Below are positions 1 through 6,375 of a DNA stretch of 10,202 bases, in pieces. The position numbers were made by a program, and so were the translations under genes. The stretch is taken from the NCBI GenBank assembly GCA_003171235.1, contig PMYM01000111.1, positions 1 to 10,202 on the forward strand. Direction: 5' to 3'. Numbering within the stretch: the stretch's first letter is position 1; every line of letters begins with the position of its first letter. Below the pieces are notes generated by a model. That model saw nothing but the letters and a program-made list of their open reading frames with translations. It was not told the origin of the DNA and did not search any database. The DNA comes from Phycisphaerales bacterium. GTDB lineage: Bacteria; Planctomycetota; Phycisphaerae; SM23-33.

Positions 1-239
1 CCCTCGTTCATCTCGTCCAGCTCGTTCTGGACGACCTTGAGCATCTTCTCCTGCATGGGGGCGAGCTTGCGGTAGTAGTCCAGGGTCGCCTGATAGCCAG
101 CGACCATCTGGTTGATCTTGATGAGCTGCCACTTGGTCAGGCACTCGGGCTCCTTGACGTTGCCGAAGGGGTCGCAGGCAAAGGAGACTCGCCCGGCATC
201 GTCGCGGCGGAAGAATTCGCAGTCTTTGCATTGGATCAT
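1..239 (-). CDS. Small N-terminally Cys-rich conserved hypothetical protein (partial, 3' end off window)
   Basis: The visible part gives 79 residues beginning MIQCKDCEFFRRDDAGRV. Cysteines at positions 4, 7, 22 and 33 (C-X2-C-X14-C-X10-C) suggest a small zinc-binding knuckle. They are followed by a helical, charged stretch (LDYYRKLAPMQEKMLKVVQN). The ATG at 239 is chosen because AAGGGA (248-253) lies 8 bases upstream; the nearby ATG at 244 reads only one codon before a stop. I do not recognise a named family. The style resembles short conserved planctomycete proteins with an N-terminal Cys motif, but no function can be assigned. It is transcribed divergently from the S41 protease gene, and its C-terminus is outside the window, so total length is unknown. 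The absence of a signal peptide suggests a cytosolic protein. Confidence 0.8.
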   Translation of the reverse strand, partial: MIQCKDCEFFRRDDAGRVSFACDPFGNVKEPECLTKWQLIKINQMVAGYQATLDYYRKLAPMQEKMLKVVQNELDEMNE

Positions 240-247
240 GGCATGAT

Positions 248-253
248 TCCCTT
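248..253 (-). promoter_or_regulatory. Ribosome binding site of the small Cys-rich protein gene
   Basis: AAGGGA on the minus strand sits 8 bases before the ATG at 239. It decides between this ATG and the abortive ATG at 244, which is followed immediately by TGA in its frame. Confidence 0.6.
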
Positions 254-265
254 CTGGCTGACCTC

Positions 266-271
266 ATTGTA
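266..271 (-). promoter_or_regulatory. Candidate -10 box for the leftward Cys-rich protein gene
   Basis: TACAAT on the minus strand (5 of 6 to TATAAT) would place a transcript start about 20 bases before the ATG, leaving room for the AAGGGA ribosome site. No good -35 hexamer is seen 16-18 bases upstream, so this is weak. Confidence 0.25.
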
Positions 272-330
272 ACCGATCTTGCCCGGATAGGCCGAGGGTG
301 CGGCAAAATCCTAGTTAGTGAAAACCTAAT

Positions 331-360
331 TTGCCTGCCGAGCGTCTATACAGTTAGAAT
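331..360 (+). promoter_or_regulatory. Candidate sigma70-type promoter for the S41 protease gene
   Basis: TTGCCT (331-336) and TAGAAT (355-360) are separated by 18 bases, in the only AT-rich part of the divergent gap. The predicted transcript start near 367 gives a leader of about 70 bases before the GTG at 435. The same hexamer pair with a 17-base spacer is seen on the minus strand at 7889-7917, which supports it being a real promoter type in this genome. No operator is evident. Confidence 0.4.
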
Positions 361-419
361 ACATAATCCGCGGCAGTTGCGGCCGGGACAGGTTTGTGCC
401 CAAGGGCCGCTGCGGGTTC

Positions 420-425
420 AGGGAG
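420..425 (+). promoter_or_regulatory. Ribosome binding site deciding the GTG start at 435
   Basis: AGGGAG lies 9 bases before GTG 435. The upstream in-frame GTG at 396 would add 13 polar and charged residues in front of the hydrophobic signal segment and has a poorer site, so 435 is preferred. Confidence 0.55.
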
Positions 426-434
426 ATTACGAGA

Positions 435-3059
435 GTGAAACGAGTTGGATATCTTCTGCCGTTGGCGGCAGTGTGTTTGAGTTGGGCGATGCTGGCCGGG
501 CAGGAGGGCCCCGTCGCGACCGCCCCGGCCGATACCCTCACCGTCATGGCCAAGGCTCACGACCTGTTGCAGCGCGGCCAGTTCCGCGAGGGGCTGGATC
601 TGCTCAGACAGGCCCCCGCGACCGACATTAAGGCCAGCGACGACAAGATCGCTTCCCTGACCCGGGAATATCTGGCCGTCAGCCAGGCCGGGGCGGCCGA
701 GCGGTCGGCCGAGTTCGAGCGGGCCGTGCTGCGCGTGCGGCTGGCGCAACTGGCCCAGGAGCAACGGCCACAACTGGCCAAGGACAAGCTGGACGAGAAG
801 ATATACAAGAAGGTTGAGGCCATGGCCGAGGCCATCAATCAGGCCAGCAAGCTGCTGTCCAACTCCACCAGCAAACCGGCCGACGTGGGCCGTGCGGCTG
901 CCGACAGCATCCGCCGCGCCGTCGCCGCCGATGAGGAGGCGCTGGCCCTGGTCGCCCAGGACGGCCAGTGGGCTGACGCCTACCGCAAGGCCGCCCAGGA
1001 CTTCAAGACCTCCCTGGGGGCGTATGCCAAGCTCTGGGAAAAGGTCAGTTTGCCGGAGGACTGGCGGAAGTTGGAAATGGGTTACGAAAACGCCCAGGCC
1101 CACTTGGTGGACATGGGCGTGCTGGTCTCGCGCGACCCGCAACTGGTGGCGCTGTCCCACGCCCACGAGGCCCGCGAACTGGCCAGCTCGCTGGAGGATT
1201 TCCTGGCCCAGGAGTGGGTCAAGAAACTGATTCGCGACAGCGAAAAACTGGGGCAGGAATACATCGCCAAGGGCAAATGGGCGGACGCCCTGTCCATCTA
1301 CGGCCGCGGCGGCCTGAGCGACCTGGACGAGTTCAACGAGCAGTACAAGGCCCTGACAAAGCAGATCACCCAGCACGTGCGGGACATAAGCCTCTACGGC
1401 GGCCCGGGGGCGTTGGCCTTGAGCGCCAGCGAACCGGAAACGCCGATTTCCGATCCTTCCTTTGAAGTGCCCAAGATTTCGACCTCAGGGCCCTCCTGGA
1501 CTAGAGTCTTCGCGCCCGGCGTTGAAACAACCAGCGGCCCGACCACGCAGGTGGCATCCCAACCGGCCTCGGCCGAGGCCGATGATTCCAACGAGGACCA
1601 GCCCCGCTGGCGCGAGATGATCACCGGCATCGACGCCTCCATGATCCTCAACGCCATCAGCCAGGTCGATTACAACTATGTGGACGTGCCCGACTACCGC
1701 AAGATGGGCCAGGCGGCCCTGGAGTCGCTGAAGATCCTGGCCACCACGCCCGAGGCCTCCCACAGTTTCCCCCAGTTGGACAAGGCCAACCTGGTCCAGG
1801 CCTTCGTGGAGGGGATCGCCCGCGAGAGCGAGCAGTTTCGCAAGAAGAGCATGATCGACCATTTGGACCTGGACCTGGCCCTCAATCACATGCTGGATTT
1901 GAACAGCTCGACCCTCCGCCTGCCCGACGAGGTCGTCTGCATGGAATTCGCCGAGGGCATGCTGGGAGAGCTGGACCAGTTCTCGGCCATGATATGGCCG
2001 TACGAGAAGGACGACTTCCGCAAGCGGACGATGGGGCAGTTTTTCGGCATCGGGGTGCAGATCCGCAAGGACCTCAGCAAGCCCATCGAGGTGGTCACGC
2101 CGCTGCCGGACACGCCGGCCTTCAAGGCCGGCATCCGCGCCGGCGACGTTATCCTCAAGATCGACGGCAGGGAGACCAAGGGCATGACCGTCGATGGCGC
2201 GGTCAAGCTCATCACCGGCGACCGTCATACCAAGGTGCGCCTTGCCATCCAGCGAGCGGGCGAGCGGGCGCCGCTGGAGATCGACGTCGAACGCGACGAG
2301 ATTCACATCCAGACCATCAAGGGCTGGCGCAGCCTGAGCGACGGCAAGTGGGATTTCATGATCGACCCGGACAACCAGATCGGCTACATCCGCCTGACCC
2401 AGTTCACGGCCGATTCGGCCAGCGAACTGAACACGGCCCTCAAGCTGGTCAAGGCCTCCGGCAGCCACACGCTGATCCTGGACCTGCGCTTCGATCCCGG
2501 CGGGCTCTTGCCGGCGGCGGTGCAGGTGGCCGACGAATTCCTCAGCCGGGGCGTTATCGTCTCCACCAAGGGCCGCAACGAGCCCCAGCAGTCGCAATCC
2601 GCCCAGGGCAACGGCCAGTGGCAGGAAGGCAAGCTTATCGTGCTGGTCAACCGCTACTCGGCCTCGGCGGCGGAGATCCTGGCCGGGGCGCTGAAGGATT
2701 GGAAGCGGGCCGTCATCATCGGCGAGCGCAGCTACGGCAAGGGCAGCGTGCAGAAGCTTATCCCGCTACGGCCCAAGCGGGCCGAGCTTAAGCTCACCAC
2801 CGCCCATTATTATCTGCCCTCGGGGCGGAGCCTGCACCGGGACAACGGTTCAAAGGAGTGGGGCGTGGACCCCGACGTTTCGGTGCCCGTCAGCATCCGC
2901 CAGACCAACCGCTACGCGGAAATCCGCCAGGAGACCGACCTGCTGAAGGAAGTTGACCCGGCCAAGCAGGCCAGCCTGCTGGCCCAGCAGCTCCAGGACG
3001 ATCTGGAACTCCAGACGGCGCTGCTGCTGGCCCGGCTGGATGTGCTGACGCACCAATAA
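435..3059 (+). CDS. Secreted S41 family C-terminal processing peptidase with large N-terminal helical region
   Basis: This 874-residue protein is a serine protease of the CtpA/CtpB/Prc type, expected to cleave proteins near their C-termini in the periplasm. Residues 1-22 (MKRVGYLLPLAAVCLSWAML) form a Sec signal peptide. Residues about 30-325 are helical with TPR-like stretches (AHDLLQRGQFREGLDLLRQA; EYIAKGKWADALSIY). Residues 330-392 are a Pro/Ser/Thr-rich linker. A second helical domain precedes a PDZ domain at about 537-617 (FFGIGVQI; AGIRAGDVILKIDG). The peptidase core follows from about 646 with DLRFDPGG at 683-690. In NRYSASAAEI, Ser744 aligns with the catalytic serine, and GKGSVQ supplies Lys769 and Gln773. 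The Ser-Lys spacing of 25 equals that of CtpB. Typical Ctp proteins are 400-500 residues, so the N-terminal extension is unusual. The substrate is unknown. Family assignment is firm; a specific gene name is not justified. The alternative start is GTG 396. Confidence 0.93.
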   Translation: MKRVGYLLPLAAVCLSWAMLAGQEGPVATAPADTLTVMAKAHDLLQRGQFREGLDLLRQAPATDIKASDDKIASLTREYLAVSQAGAAERSAEFERAVLRVRLAQLAQEQRPQLAKDKLDEKIYKKVEAMAEAINQASKLLSNSTSKPADVGRAAADSIRRAVAADEEALALVAQDGQWADAYRKAAQDFKTSLGAYAKLWEKVSLPEDWRKLEMGYENAQAHLVDMGVLVSRDPQLVALSHAHEARELASSLEDFLAQEWVKKLIRDSEKLGQEYIAKGKWADALSIYGRGGLSDLDEFNEQYKALTKQITQHVRDISLYGGPGALALSASEPETPISDPSFEVPKISTSGPSWTRVFAPGVETTSGPTTQVASQPASAEADDSNEDQPRWREMITGIDASMILNAISQVDYNYVDVPDYRKMGQAALESLKILATTPEASHSFPQLDKANLVQAFVEGIARESEQFRKKSMIDHLDLDLALNHMLDLNSSTLRLPDEVVCMEFAEGMLGELDQFSAMIWPYEKDDFRKRTMGQFFGIGVQIRKDLSKPIEVVTPLPDTPAFKAGIRAGDVILKIDGRETKGMTVDGAVKLITGDRHTKVRLAIQRAGERAPLEIDVERDEIHIQTIKGWRSLSDGKWDFMIDPDNQIGYIRLTQFTADSASELNTALKLVKASGSHTLILDLRFDPGGLLPAAVQVADEFLSRGVIVSTKGRNEPQQSQSAQGNGQWQEGKLIVLVNRYSASAAEILAGALKDWKRAVIIGERSYGKGSVQKLIPLRPKRAELKLTTAHYYLPSGRSLHRDNGSKEWGVDPDVSVPVSIRQTNRYAEIRQETDLLKEVDPAKQASLLAQQLQDDLELQTALLLARLDVLTHQ

Positions 3060-3083
3060 TACTCGTCCGATGTGCCGGGGCTG

Positions 3084-3151
3084 TGTCGCGGGCGTCTCGC
3101 CCGCGAGAGGCGGCATCGTCCGCGAGAAACGCGGGCAAGATGCCCGCGACA
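3084..3151. repeat. Palindromic repeat, copy 1 (two hairpin-forming arms)
   Basis: The left arm at 3084-3105 and the right arm at 3130-3151 are 22-base inverted repeats agreeing at 20 positions, separated by 24 bases. Each arm is itself a hairpin: CGCGGGC, five-base loop, GCCCGCG in the left arm. The element could therefore fold either as one long stem or as two adjacent hairpins. A near-identical left arm recurs at 7989-8010. Its position just after a stop codon resembles REP-type intergenic elements. It also contains the direct repeat CCGCGAGA at 3101 and 3120. No transposase or target-site duplication is visible. Confidence 0.8.
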
Positions 3152-3183
3152 CCAATTTGGTTGTACTGTCTCCCGGCGCGGCA

Positions 3184-3213
3184 AAAGCCCACGGCAGGCC
3201 TGCCGTGGGCTTT
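3184..3213 (+). terminator. Perfect 30-bp palindrome, probable intrinsic terminator of the S41 gene
   Basis: AAAGCCCACGGCAGG is followed directly by its exact reverse complement, giving a strong GC stem that is tight at the AGGCCT centre. It is flanked by AAAA on the left and TTTCTATTT on the right, so it could end transcription from the protease gene. The symmetric A/T flanks mean it could also work in the other direction. It lies 125 bases after the protease stop, beyond the palindromic repeat. Confidence 0.7.
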
Positions 3214-3279
3214 CTATTTGCGTGGGCTTTTGATTTGGAGGTTCCGGCGTCGTCGTGCGATGCTTTGTCTTGACCTTCA

Positions 3280-3307
3280 TTGCGGACGTGCCCGGGGATG
3301 ATACAAT
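3280..3307 (+). promoter_or_regulatory. Candidate extended -10 promoter for the ABC exporter gene
   Basis: TACAAT (3302-3307, 5 of 6 to TATAAT) is preceded by TGA, which fits the extended -10 pattern TGN. A weak -35 TTGCGG (3280-3285) lies 16 bases upstream. The predicted start of transcription is near 3314, only about 6 bases before the ATG at 3320, so the message would be almost leaderless. An alternative -35, TTGACC at 3270-3275, is too far away (26 bases). Confidence 0.4.
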
Positions 3308-3319
3308 TGAGCATCTCGC

Positions 3320-5614
3320 ATGACTGTTGACACGAGTCAGAATAAGACTGAGCGGACGATCGACCATCTGCCGCCGGCCTTGCGCCAGGCTATTGCCCAG
3401 CACGTCTCGCTGGAGTCGGTGCGCGAGGTGTCGCCGCAGGATCTGGACGCATCGGGCAAATACGCCGAGGGCTACCTGGTGCTGACGGACGAGGGCCTGG
3501 GCCATTTCCACCCGCTGGAGGGAGGCTGGCAGGGGCAGTGGCGGGGGCTTTCGCAGATCAGCCAGGCGGTCATTGTCGAGGGGCTGGGCATGGGGCTGCT
3601 CCGGTTGAGCGGCGACGGCAAGGCCTTGGCCGAGTATCGTTTCACCCTGCGGCACGCCAAGAGCGTCGCCCGGCTGCAGCGGCGGCTGGAGCGGCAGATC
3701 GAGGGCAAGCAGGAGGAAGACCTGCCCCCCGAGCCGCCCAAGGGCGACGAGAAAAAGGTCCGCTGCGACAAGTGCGGCAAGGTCATTCCCGACTGGAGCG
3801 AGGTCTGCCCGGCCTGCCTGAACCGGCGGAAGGTGCTCAGCCGGCTGCTGGATTTCGTCAAGCCCTACAGGTTCAACGCCCTGCTGGGCTTCGTGCTGAT
3901 GCTGTCGGTGACGGGCGCCATGCTGCTGCGGATGTATTTCAACAAGCCCATGTTCGACGAAGGGCTGGGCACGGCCGGCGGCAAGCCCGATTATGCCATC
4001 CTGCTGACCTACATCCTGATCATGGGGGCGATGATGGTCGCCGGGGCCGTGGCCGGCGGGTTCAAAGAACGCATCATGGGCCAACTCGCCAGCCGCATGG
4101 GGCGCGACATCCGCGACAAGACCTACGCCCACCTGCACAAGCTGAGCCTGAGCTACTTTTCCAAGAAACCCACCGGCTCCCTGGTCACGCGCATCACTAG
4201 CGACAGCGACCGCATCTGGGATTTCGTGGCCTTCACCGCCATCGAATCGGCCAACAGCCTGGTGTTGCTGGGCGGAATATGCGCGCTCATGTTCGTCTTG
4301 AGCTGGCAGCTGGCCCTGATCGTGCTCATCCCCATCCCCATAATGCTCGCCCTGACGCTGTATTTCCATCACAAGCTCCACCGGGGCTTCGACCGGCTCT
4401 TTCACAAGTGGAGCAGCCTGACCAGCGTGGTGGCCGACGCCCTGCCGGGCGTGCGCGTGATCAAGGCCTTCAGCCAGGAGAAGCGCGAGGTCAGCCGCTT
4501 CGGGGACAAGAACCGCGACTACTACGAAGACGAAGTGGGCATGATCTCGATCTGGACGCTTTTCGGCCCGGTGGTGGCCTTCTGCACCCAGGTGGCCTGG
4601 CTATTGGTCTGGATCGTGGGCGGATACTGGGCGGTGCGCGACTTCTACCATCCGCCGCTGGCCGGCCAGGAAAAGATGACCGTCGGCACCCTGATTGCTT
4701 TCCAGGCCCTGATGTGGCAGTTTTTTGGGCCCATCCACACCATCGCCCACATCGACCGCATGTTCAACCGCGCCGCCACCAGCGTGCAGCGCATCTTCGA
4801 GATTCTCGACACCGAGCCGGTCATCTTCTCCAAGAGCGGGGCGGCCAGCCCCCACGCCCTGGAGGGCAAGATCGAGCTGCGCAACGTGAGCTTCAGCTAC
4901 GACGGCGTGCGCAAGGTGCTGCGGAACGTGAGCCTGACCATCCAGCCGGGGGAGATGATCGGCCTGGCCGGGCCATCCGGCGGGGGCAAGAGCACCCTGA
5001 TCAACCTCATCTGCCGCTTCTACGACGTGCTGGAAGGGCAGATACTCATCGACGGCCTGGACGTGCGCGACTACGAGGTGGAGGCCATGCGCCGCCGCAT
5101 CGGCGTGGTGCTGCAGGAGCCGTTCCTCTTCCACGGCACGGTCGCCCGCAACGTGGCCTACGGGCACCCCGAGGCCAGCCTCGAGCAGATCATCGCCGCC
5201 GCCAAGGCCGCCAACGCCCACGACTTCATCGTGGGCTTCCCCGACGGCTACGACACCATGGTGGGCGAGCGCGGCCAGAGCCTCTCCGGCGGCGAGCGCC
5301 AGCGCATCTCCATCGCCCGCGCCATATTGAACAACCCCAAGATCCTAGTCCTGGACGAGGCCACCAGCTCGGTGGACACCGAGACGGAAAAGCTCATCCA
5401 GGAGGCCCTCGACCGCCTGGTGGCCGACCGCACCACTATCGCCATCGCCCACCGGCTCTCGACCCTGCGCAAGGCCGACCGGCTGGTCATCCTGGACAAG
5501 GGCGAGATCGTCGAGCAGGGCACCCACGACGAGCTGAAGGACAAGGAAGGCGGCACCTACGCCAAGCTCATCAATATGCAGAGCCAGATGCAGTCGATCA
5601 TGGCCATCGGGTAG
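3320..5614 (+). CDS. ABC exporter half-transporter (MsbA-like fold) with N-terminal PH-like and zinc-ribbon extension
   Basis: This 764-residue protein fuses a membrane domain and an ATPase and is expected to act as a homodimer exporting a lipid or hydrophobic substrate across the inner membrane; the substrate cannot be read from sequence. Residues about 45-130 look like a beta-rich PH/GRAM-type domain. A zinc ribbon follows with C149-X2-C152-X10-C163-X2-C166. The six-helix exporter domain spans about 185-480, including the intracellular motif LPGVRVIKAFSQEKRE. The ATPase has an A-loop Tyr527, Walker A GPSGGGKST (551-559), Q-loop Gln599, signature LSGGERQ (655-661), Walker B ILVLDEATSS (675-684) and H-loop His711, all intact. 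Ordinary half-exporters are about 580-600 residues, so the first 170 residues are extra. No clear ribosome site precedes the ATG; only GAG at 3309-3311, which fits the nearly leaderless promoter call. It follows a terminator, so it is its own transcription unit. Confidence 0.92.
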   Translation: MTVDTSQNKTERTIDHLPPALRQAIAQHVSLESVREVSPQDLDASGKYAEGYLVLTDEGLGHFHPLEGGWQGQWRGLSQISQAVIVEGLGMGLLRLSGDGKALAEYRFTLRHAKSVARLQRRLERQIEGKQEEDLPPEPPKGDEKKVRCDKCGKVIPDWSEVCPACLNRRKVLSRLLDFVKPYRFNALLGFVLMLSVTGAMLLRMYFNKPMFDEGLGTAGGKPDYAILLTYILIMGAMMVAGAVAGGFKERIMGQLASRMGRDIRDKTYAHLHKLSLSYFSKKPTGSLVTRITSDSDRIWDFVAFTAIESANSLVLLGGICALMFVLSWQLALIVLIPIPIMLALTLYFHHKLHRGFDRLFHKWSSLTSVVADALPGVRVIKAFSQEKREVSRFGDKNRDYYEDEVGMISIWTLFGPVVAFCTQVAWLLVWIVGGYWAVRDFYHPPLAGQEKMTVGTLIAFQALMWQFFGPIHTIAHIDRMFNRAATSVQRIFEILDTEPVIFSKSGAASPHALEGKIELRNVSFSYDGVRKVLRNVSLTIQPGEMIGLAGPSGGGKSTLINLICRFYDVLEGQILIDGLDVRDYEVEAMRRRIGVVLQEPFLFHGTVARNVAYGHPEASLEQIIAAAKAANAHDFIVGFPDGYDTMVGERGQSLSGGERQRISIARAILNNPKILVLDEATSSVDTETEKLIQEALDRLVADRTTIAIAHRLSTLRKADRLVILDKGEIVEQGTHDELKDKEGGTYAKLINMQSQMQSIMAIG

Positions 5615-5713
5615 CACACGCGTGCCTGCCGGTTCCACATCGCCTTGGACTCTTGGCGGGATTGCCGCTGGGGAGTCGTTCGAGGGGGGCTTACTCGCCC
5701 TCAAACCGGAATG

Positions 5714-5741
5714 TTGCTTCTGGGGGCGTGGGCATTATCAT
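5714..5741 (+). promoter_or_regulatory. Candidate promoter for the YhcH-family gene
   Basis: TTGCTT (5714-5719) and TATCAT (5736-5741, 5 of 6 to TATAAT) are separated by 16 bases. Transcription would begin near 5749, giving a leader of about 22 bases that just accommodates the ribosome site at 5759-5763. The rest of the 156-base gap after the ABC gene shows no convincing terminator, so read-through from the exporter is also possible. Confidence 0.4.
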
Positions 5742-5758
5742 CGCTCTGGGAAACCCCC

Positions 5759-5763
5759 AGGAG
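5759..5763 (+). promoter_or_regulatory. Ribosome binding site deciding the GTG start at 5771
   Basis: AGGAG lies 7 bases before GTG 5771. Starts further upstream in the same frame would add about 40 residues not found in the family. Confidence 0.65.
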
Positions 5764-5770
5764 AAAAACC

Positions 5771-6217
5771 GTGATTCTGGACCATTTGGACCAGTACCAG
5801 ACTTATCTGCCGCTGGGAGAGCGTTTCCAGCGGGCGTTTGCCTTCTTGCGAAGCAATGACCTGGCCGGCCTGGCCGACGGGCGGCACGAGATACAGGCTC
5901 AGGAGGTTTTCGCCCTGGTCAGCCGGACGGCCGGCAGGGGCAAGGCCAATTCGCCCCTGGAGGCCCACCGGCGATACATAGATATTCAATTCGTGCTGGC
6001 CGGGCGCGACGTGATGGGCCATCGGCCGGCGGCCGGGTGCCAGGCCCAAAGCCCCGGCTACGACGCAGCCAAGGACCTGGTCTTCTTCGTGGATGAACCG
6101 GAGAGCTGGCTGGCGGTGCCGGCCGGGCAGTTCGCGATTTTCTTTCCCGCAGACGCCCATGCGCCTCTGACAGGGGAGGGGCAGGTCCACAAGGTGGTGG
6201 TCAAGGTCGCAGTCTGA
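5771..6217 (+). CDS. YhcH/YjgK/YiaL (DUF386) family protein, NanQ-like
   Basis: The 148-residue product begins MILDHLDQYQTYLPLGERF and matches the usual length of about 150 for this family. Members are small cupin-like cytosolic proteins linked to sugar use: E. coli YhcH (NanQ) is an N-acetylneuraminate anomerase, and others sit beside beta-galactosidase or sugar-acid genes. Family hallmarks are present: EAHRRYIDIQ at 64-73 (compare ELHEQYIDIQ in YhcH), FFPADAHAP with His130, and HKVVVKV near the end with His140. A pair of conserved charged positions (Glu64, His66) and the C-terminal histidines probably form the metal or sugar site. No sugar catabolism gene adjoins it here, so its substrate is unknown. 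The start is set by the AGGAG site. It runs convergent to the downstream membrane-protein gene. Confidence 0.85.
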   Translation: MILDHLDQYQTYLPLGERFQRAFAFLRSNDLAGLADGRHEIQAQEVFALVSRTAGRGKANSPLEAHRRYIDIQFVLAGRDVMGHRPAAGCQAQSPGYDAAKDLVFFVDEPESWLAVPAGQFAIFFPADAHAPLTGEGQVHKVVVKVAV

Positions 6218-6247
6218 TCGTTCTTGACAGAGCACAAAGACAAGGAA

Positions 6248-6267
6248 CCCCCGACTTACGTCGGGGG
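6248..6267. repeat. Perfect 8-bp stem hairpin between convergent genes
   Basis: CCCCCGAC, loop TTAC, GTCGGGGG forms a strong hairpin 30 bases after the YhcH-family stop. On the plus strand it is followed by CTATAAGAAAA, with no T-tract, so it is not a classical terminator for that gene. It may stabilise the 3' end, or it may be a dispersed palindrome. A moderately T-rich stretch follows it on the minus strand. Confidence 0.6.
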
Positions 6268-6311
6268 CTATAAGAAAACGCGGAGGGGAAGCAGTCCATT
6301 CTGGATGAGCC

Positions 6312-6345
6312 AAAAAAACACCCCCAGGCACGACGCCCGGGGGTG
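6312..6345 (-). terminator. Intrinsic terminator of the membrane coiled-coil protein gene
   Basis: Read on the minus strand, CACCCCC (6339-6345), one mismatch, GGC, a five-base loop and the matching arm (6319-6329) form a GC stem, followed by an uninterrupted run of seven T (6312-6318). It begins 30 bases after the stop codon at 6376, the normal position for a rho-independent terminator. Confidence 0.85.
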
Positions 6346-6375
6346 GCAGGCAACAAATTCAAATCTGGCCGCCGG

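Noticed and set aside
354..1376. Long minus-strand open frame opposite the S41 gene
   Set aside because: It is antisense to a well-supported protease reading frame. Its translation is rich in Leu/Gly/Gln/His, as expected from the complement of GC-rich codons, and shows no domain.
1485..2597. Minus-strand open frame of 370 codons over the PDZ and peptidase region
   Set aside because: It is a shadow of the strongest conserved part of the S41 protease, with no ribosome site or recognisable motif.
3083..3301. Small open frames in the palindromic repeat giving MSRASRPREA-type peptides
   Set aside because: They arise from the inverted repeat itself and recur in similar form at the second copy (7989 onward). 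They are repeat translations and not genes.
2912..4405. Minus-strand open frame of 497 codons spanning the protease end, the repeat and the ABC gene start
   Set aside because: It crosses two real genes, a terminator palindrome and a repeat; its composition is typical of antisense GC-rich sequence.
4279..5859. Plus-strand open frame overlapping the ABC ATPase domain in another frame
   Set aside because: The translation is Arg/Pro/Gly/His-rich and lacks motifs, while the overlapping frame has every ABC ATPase motif intact.
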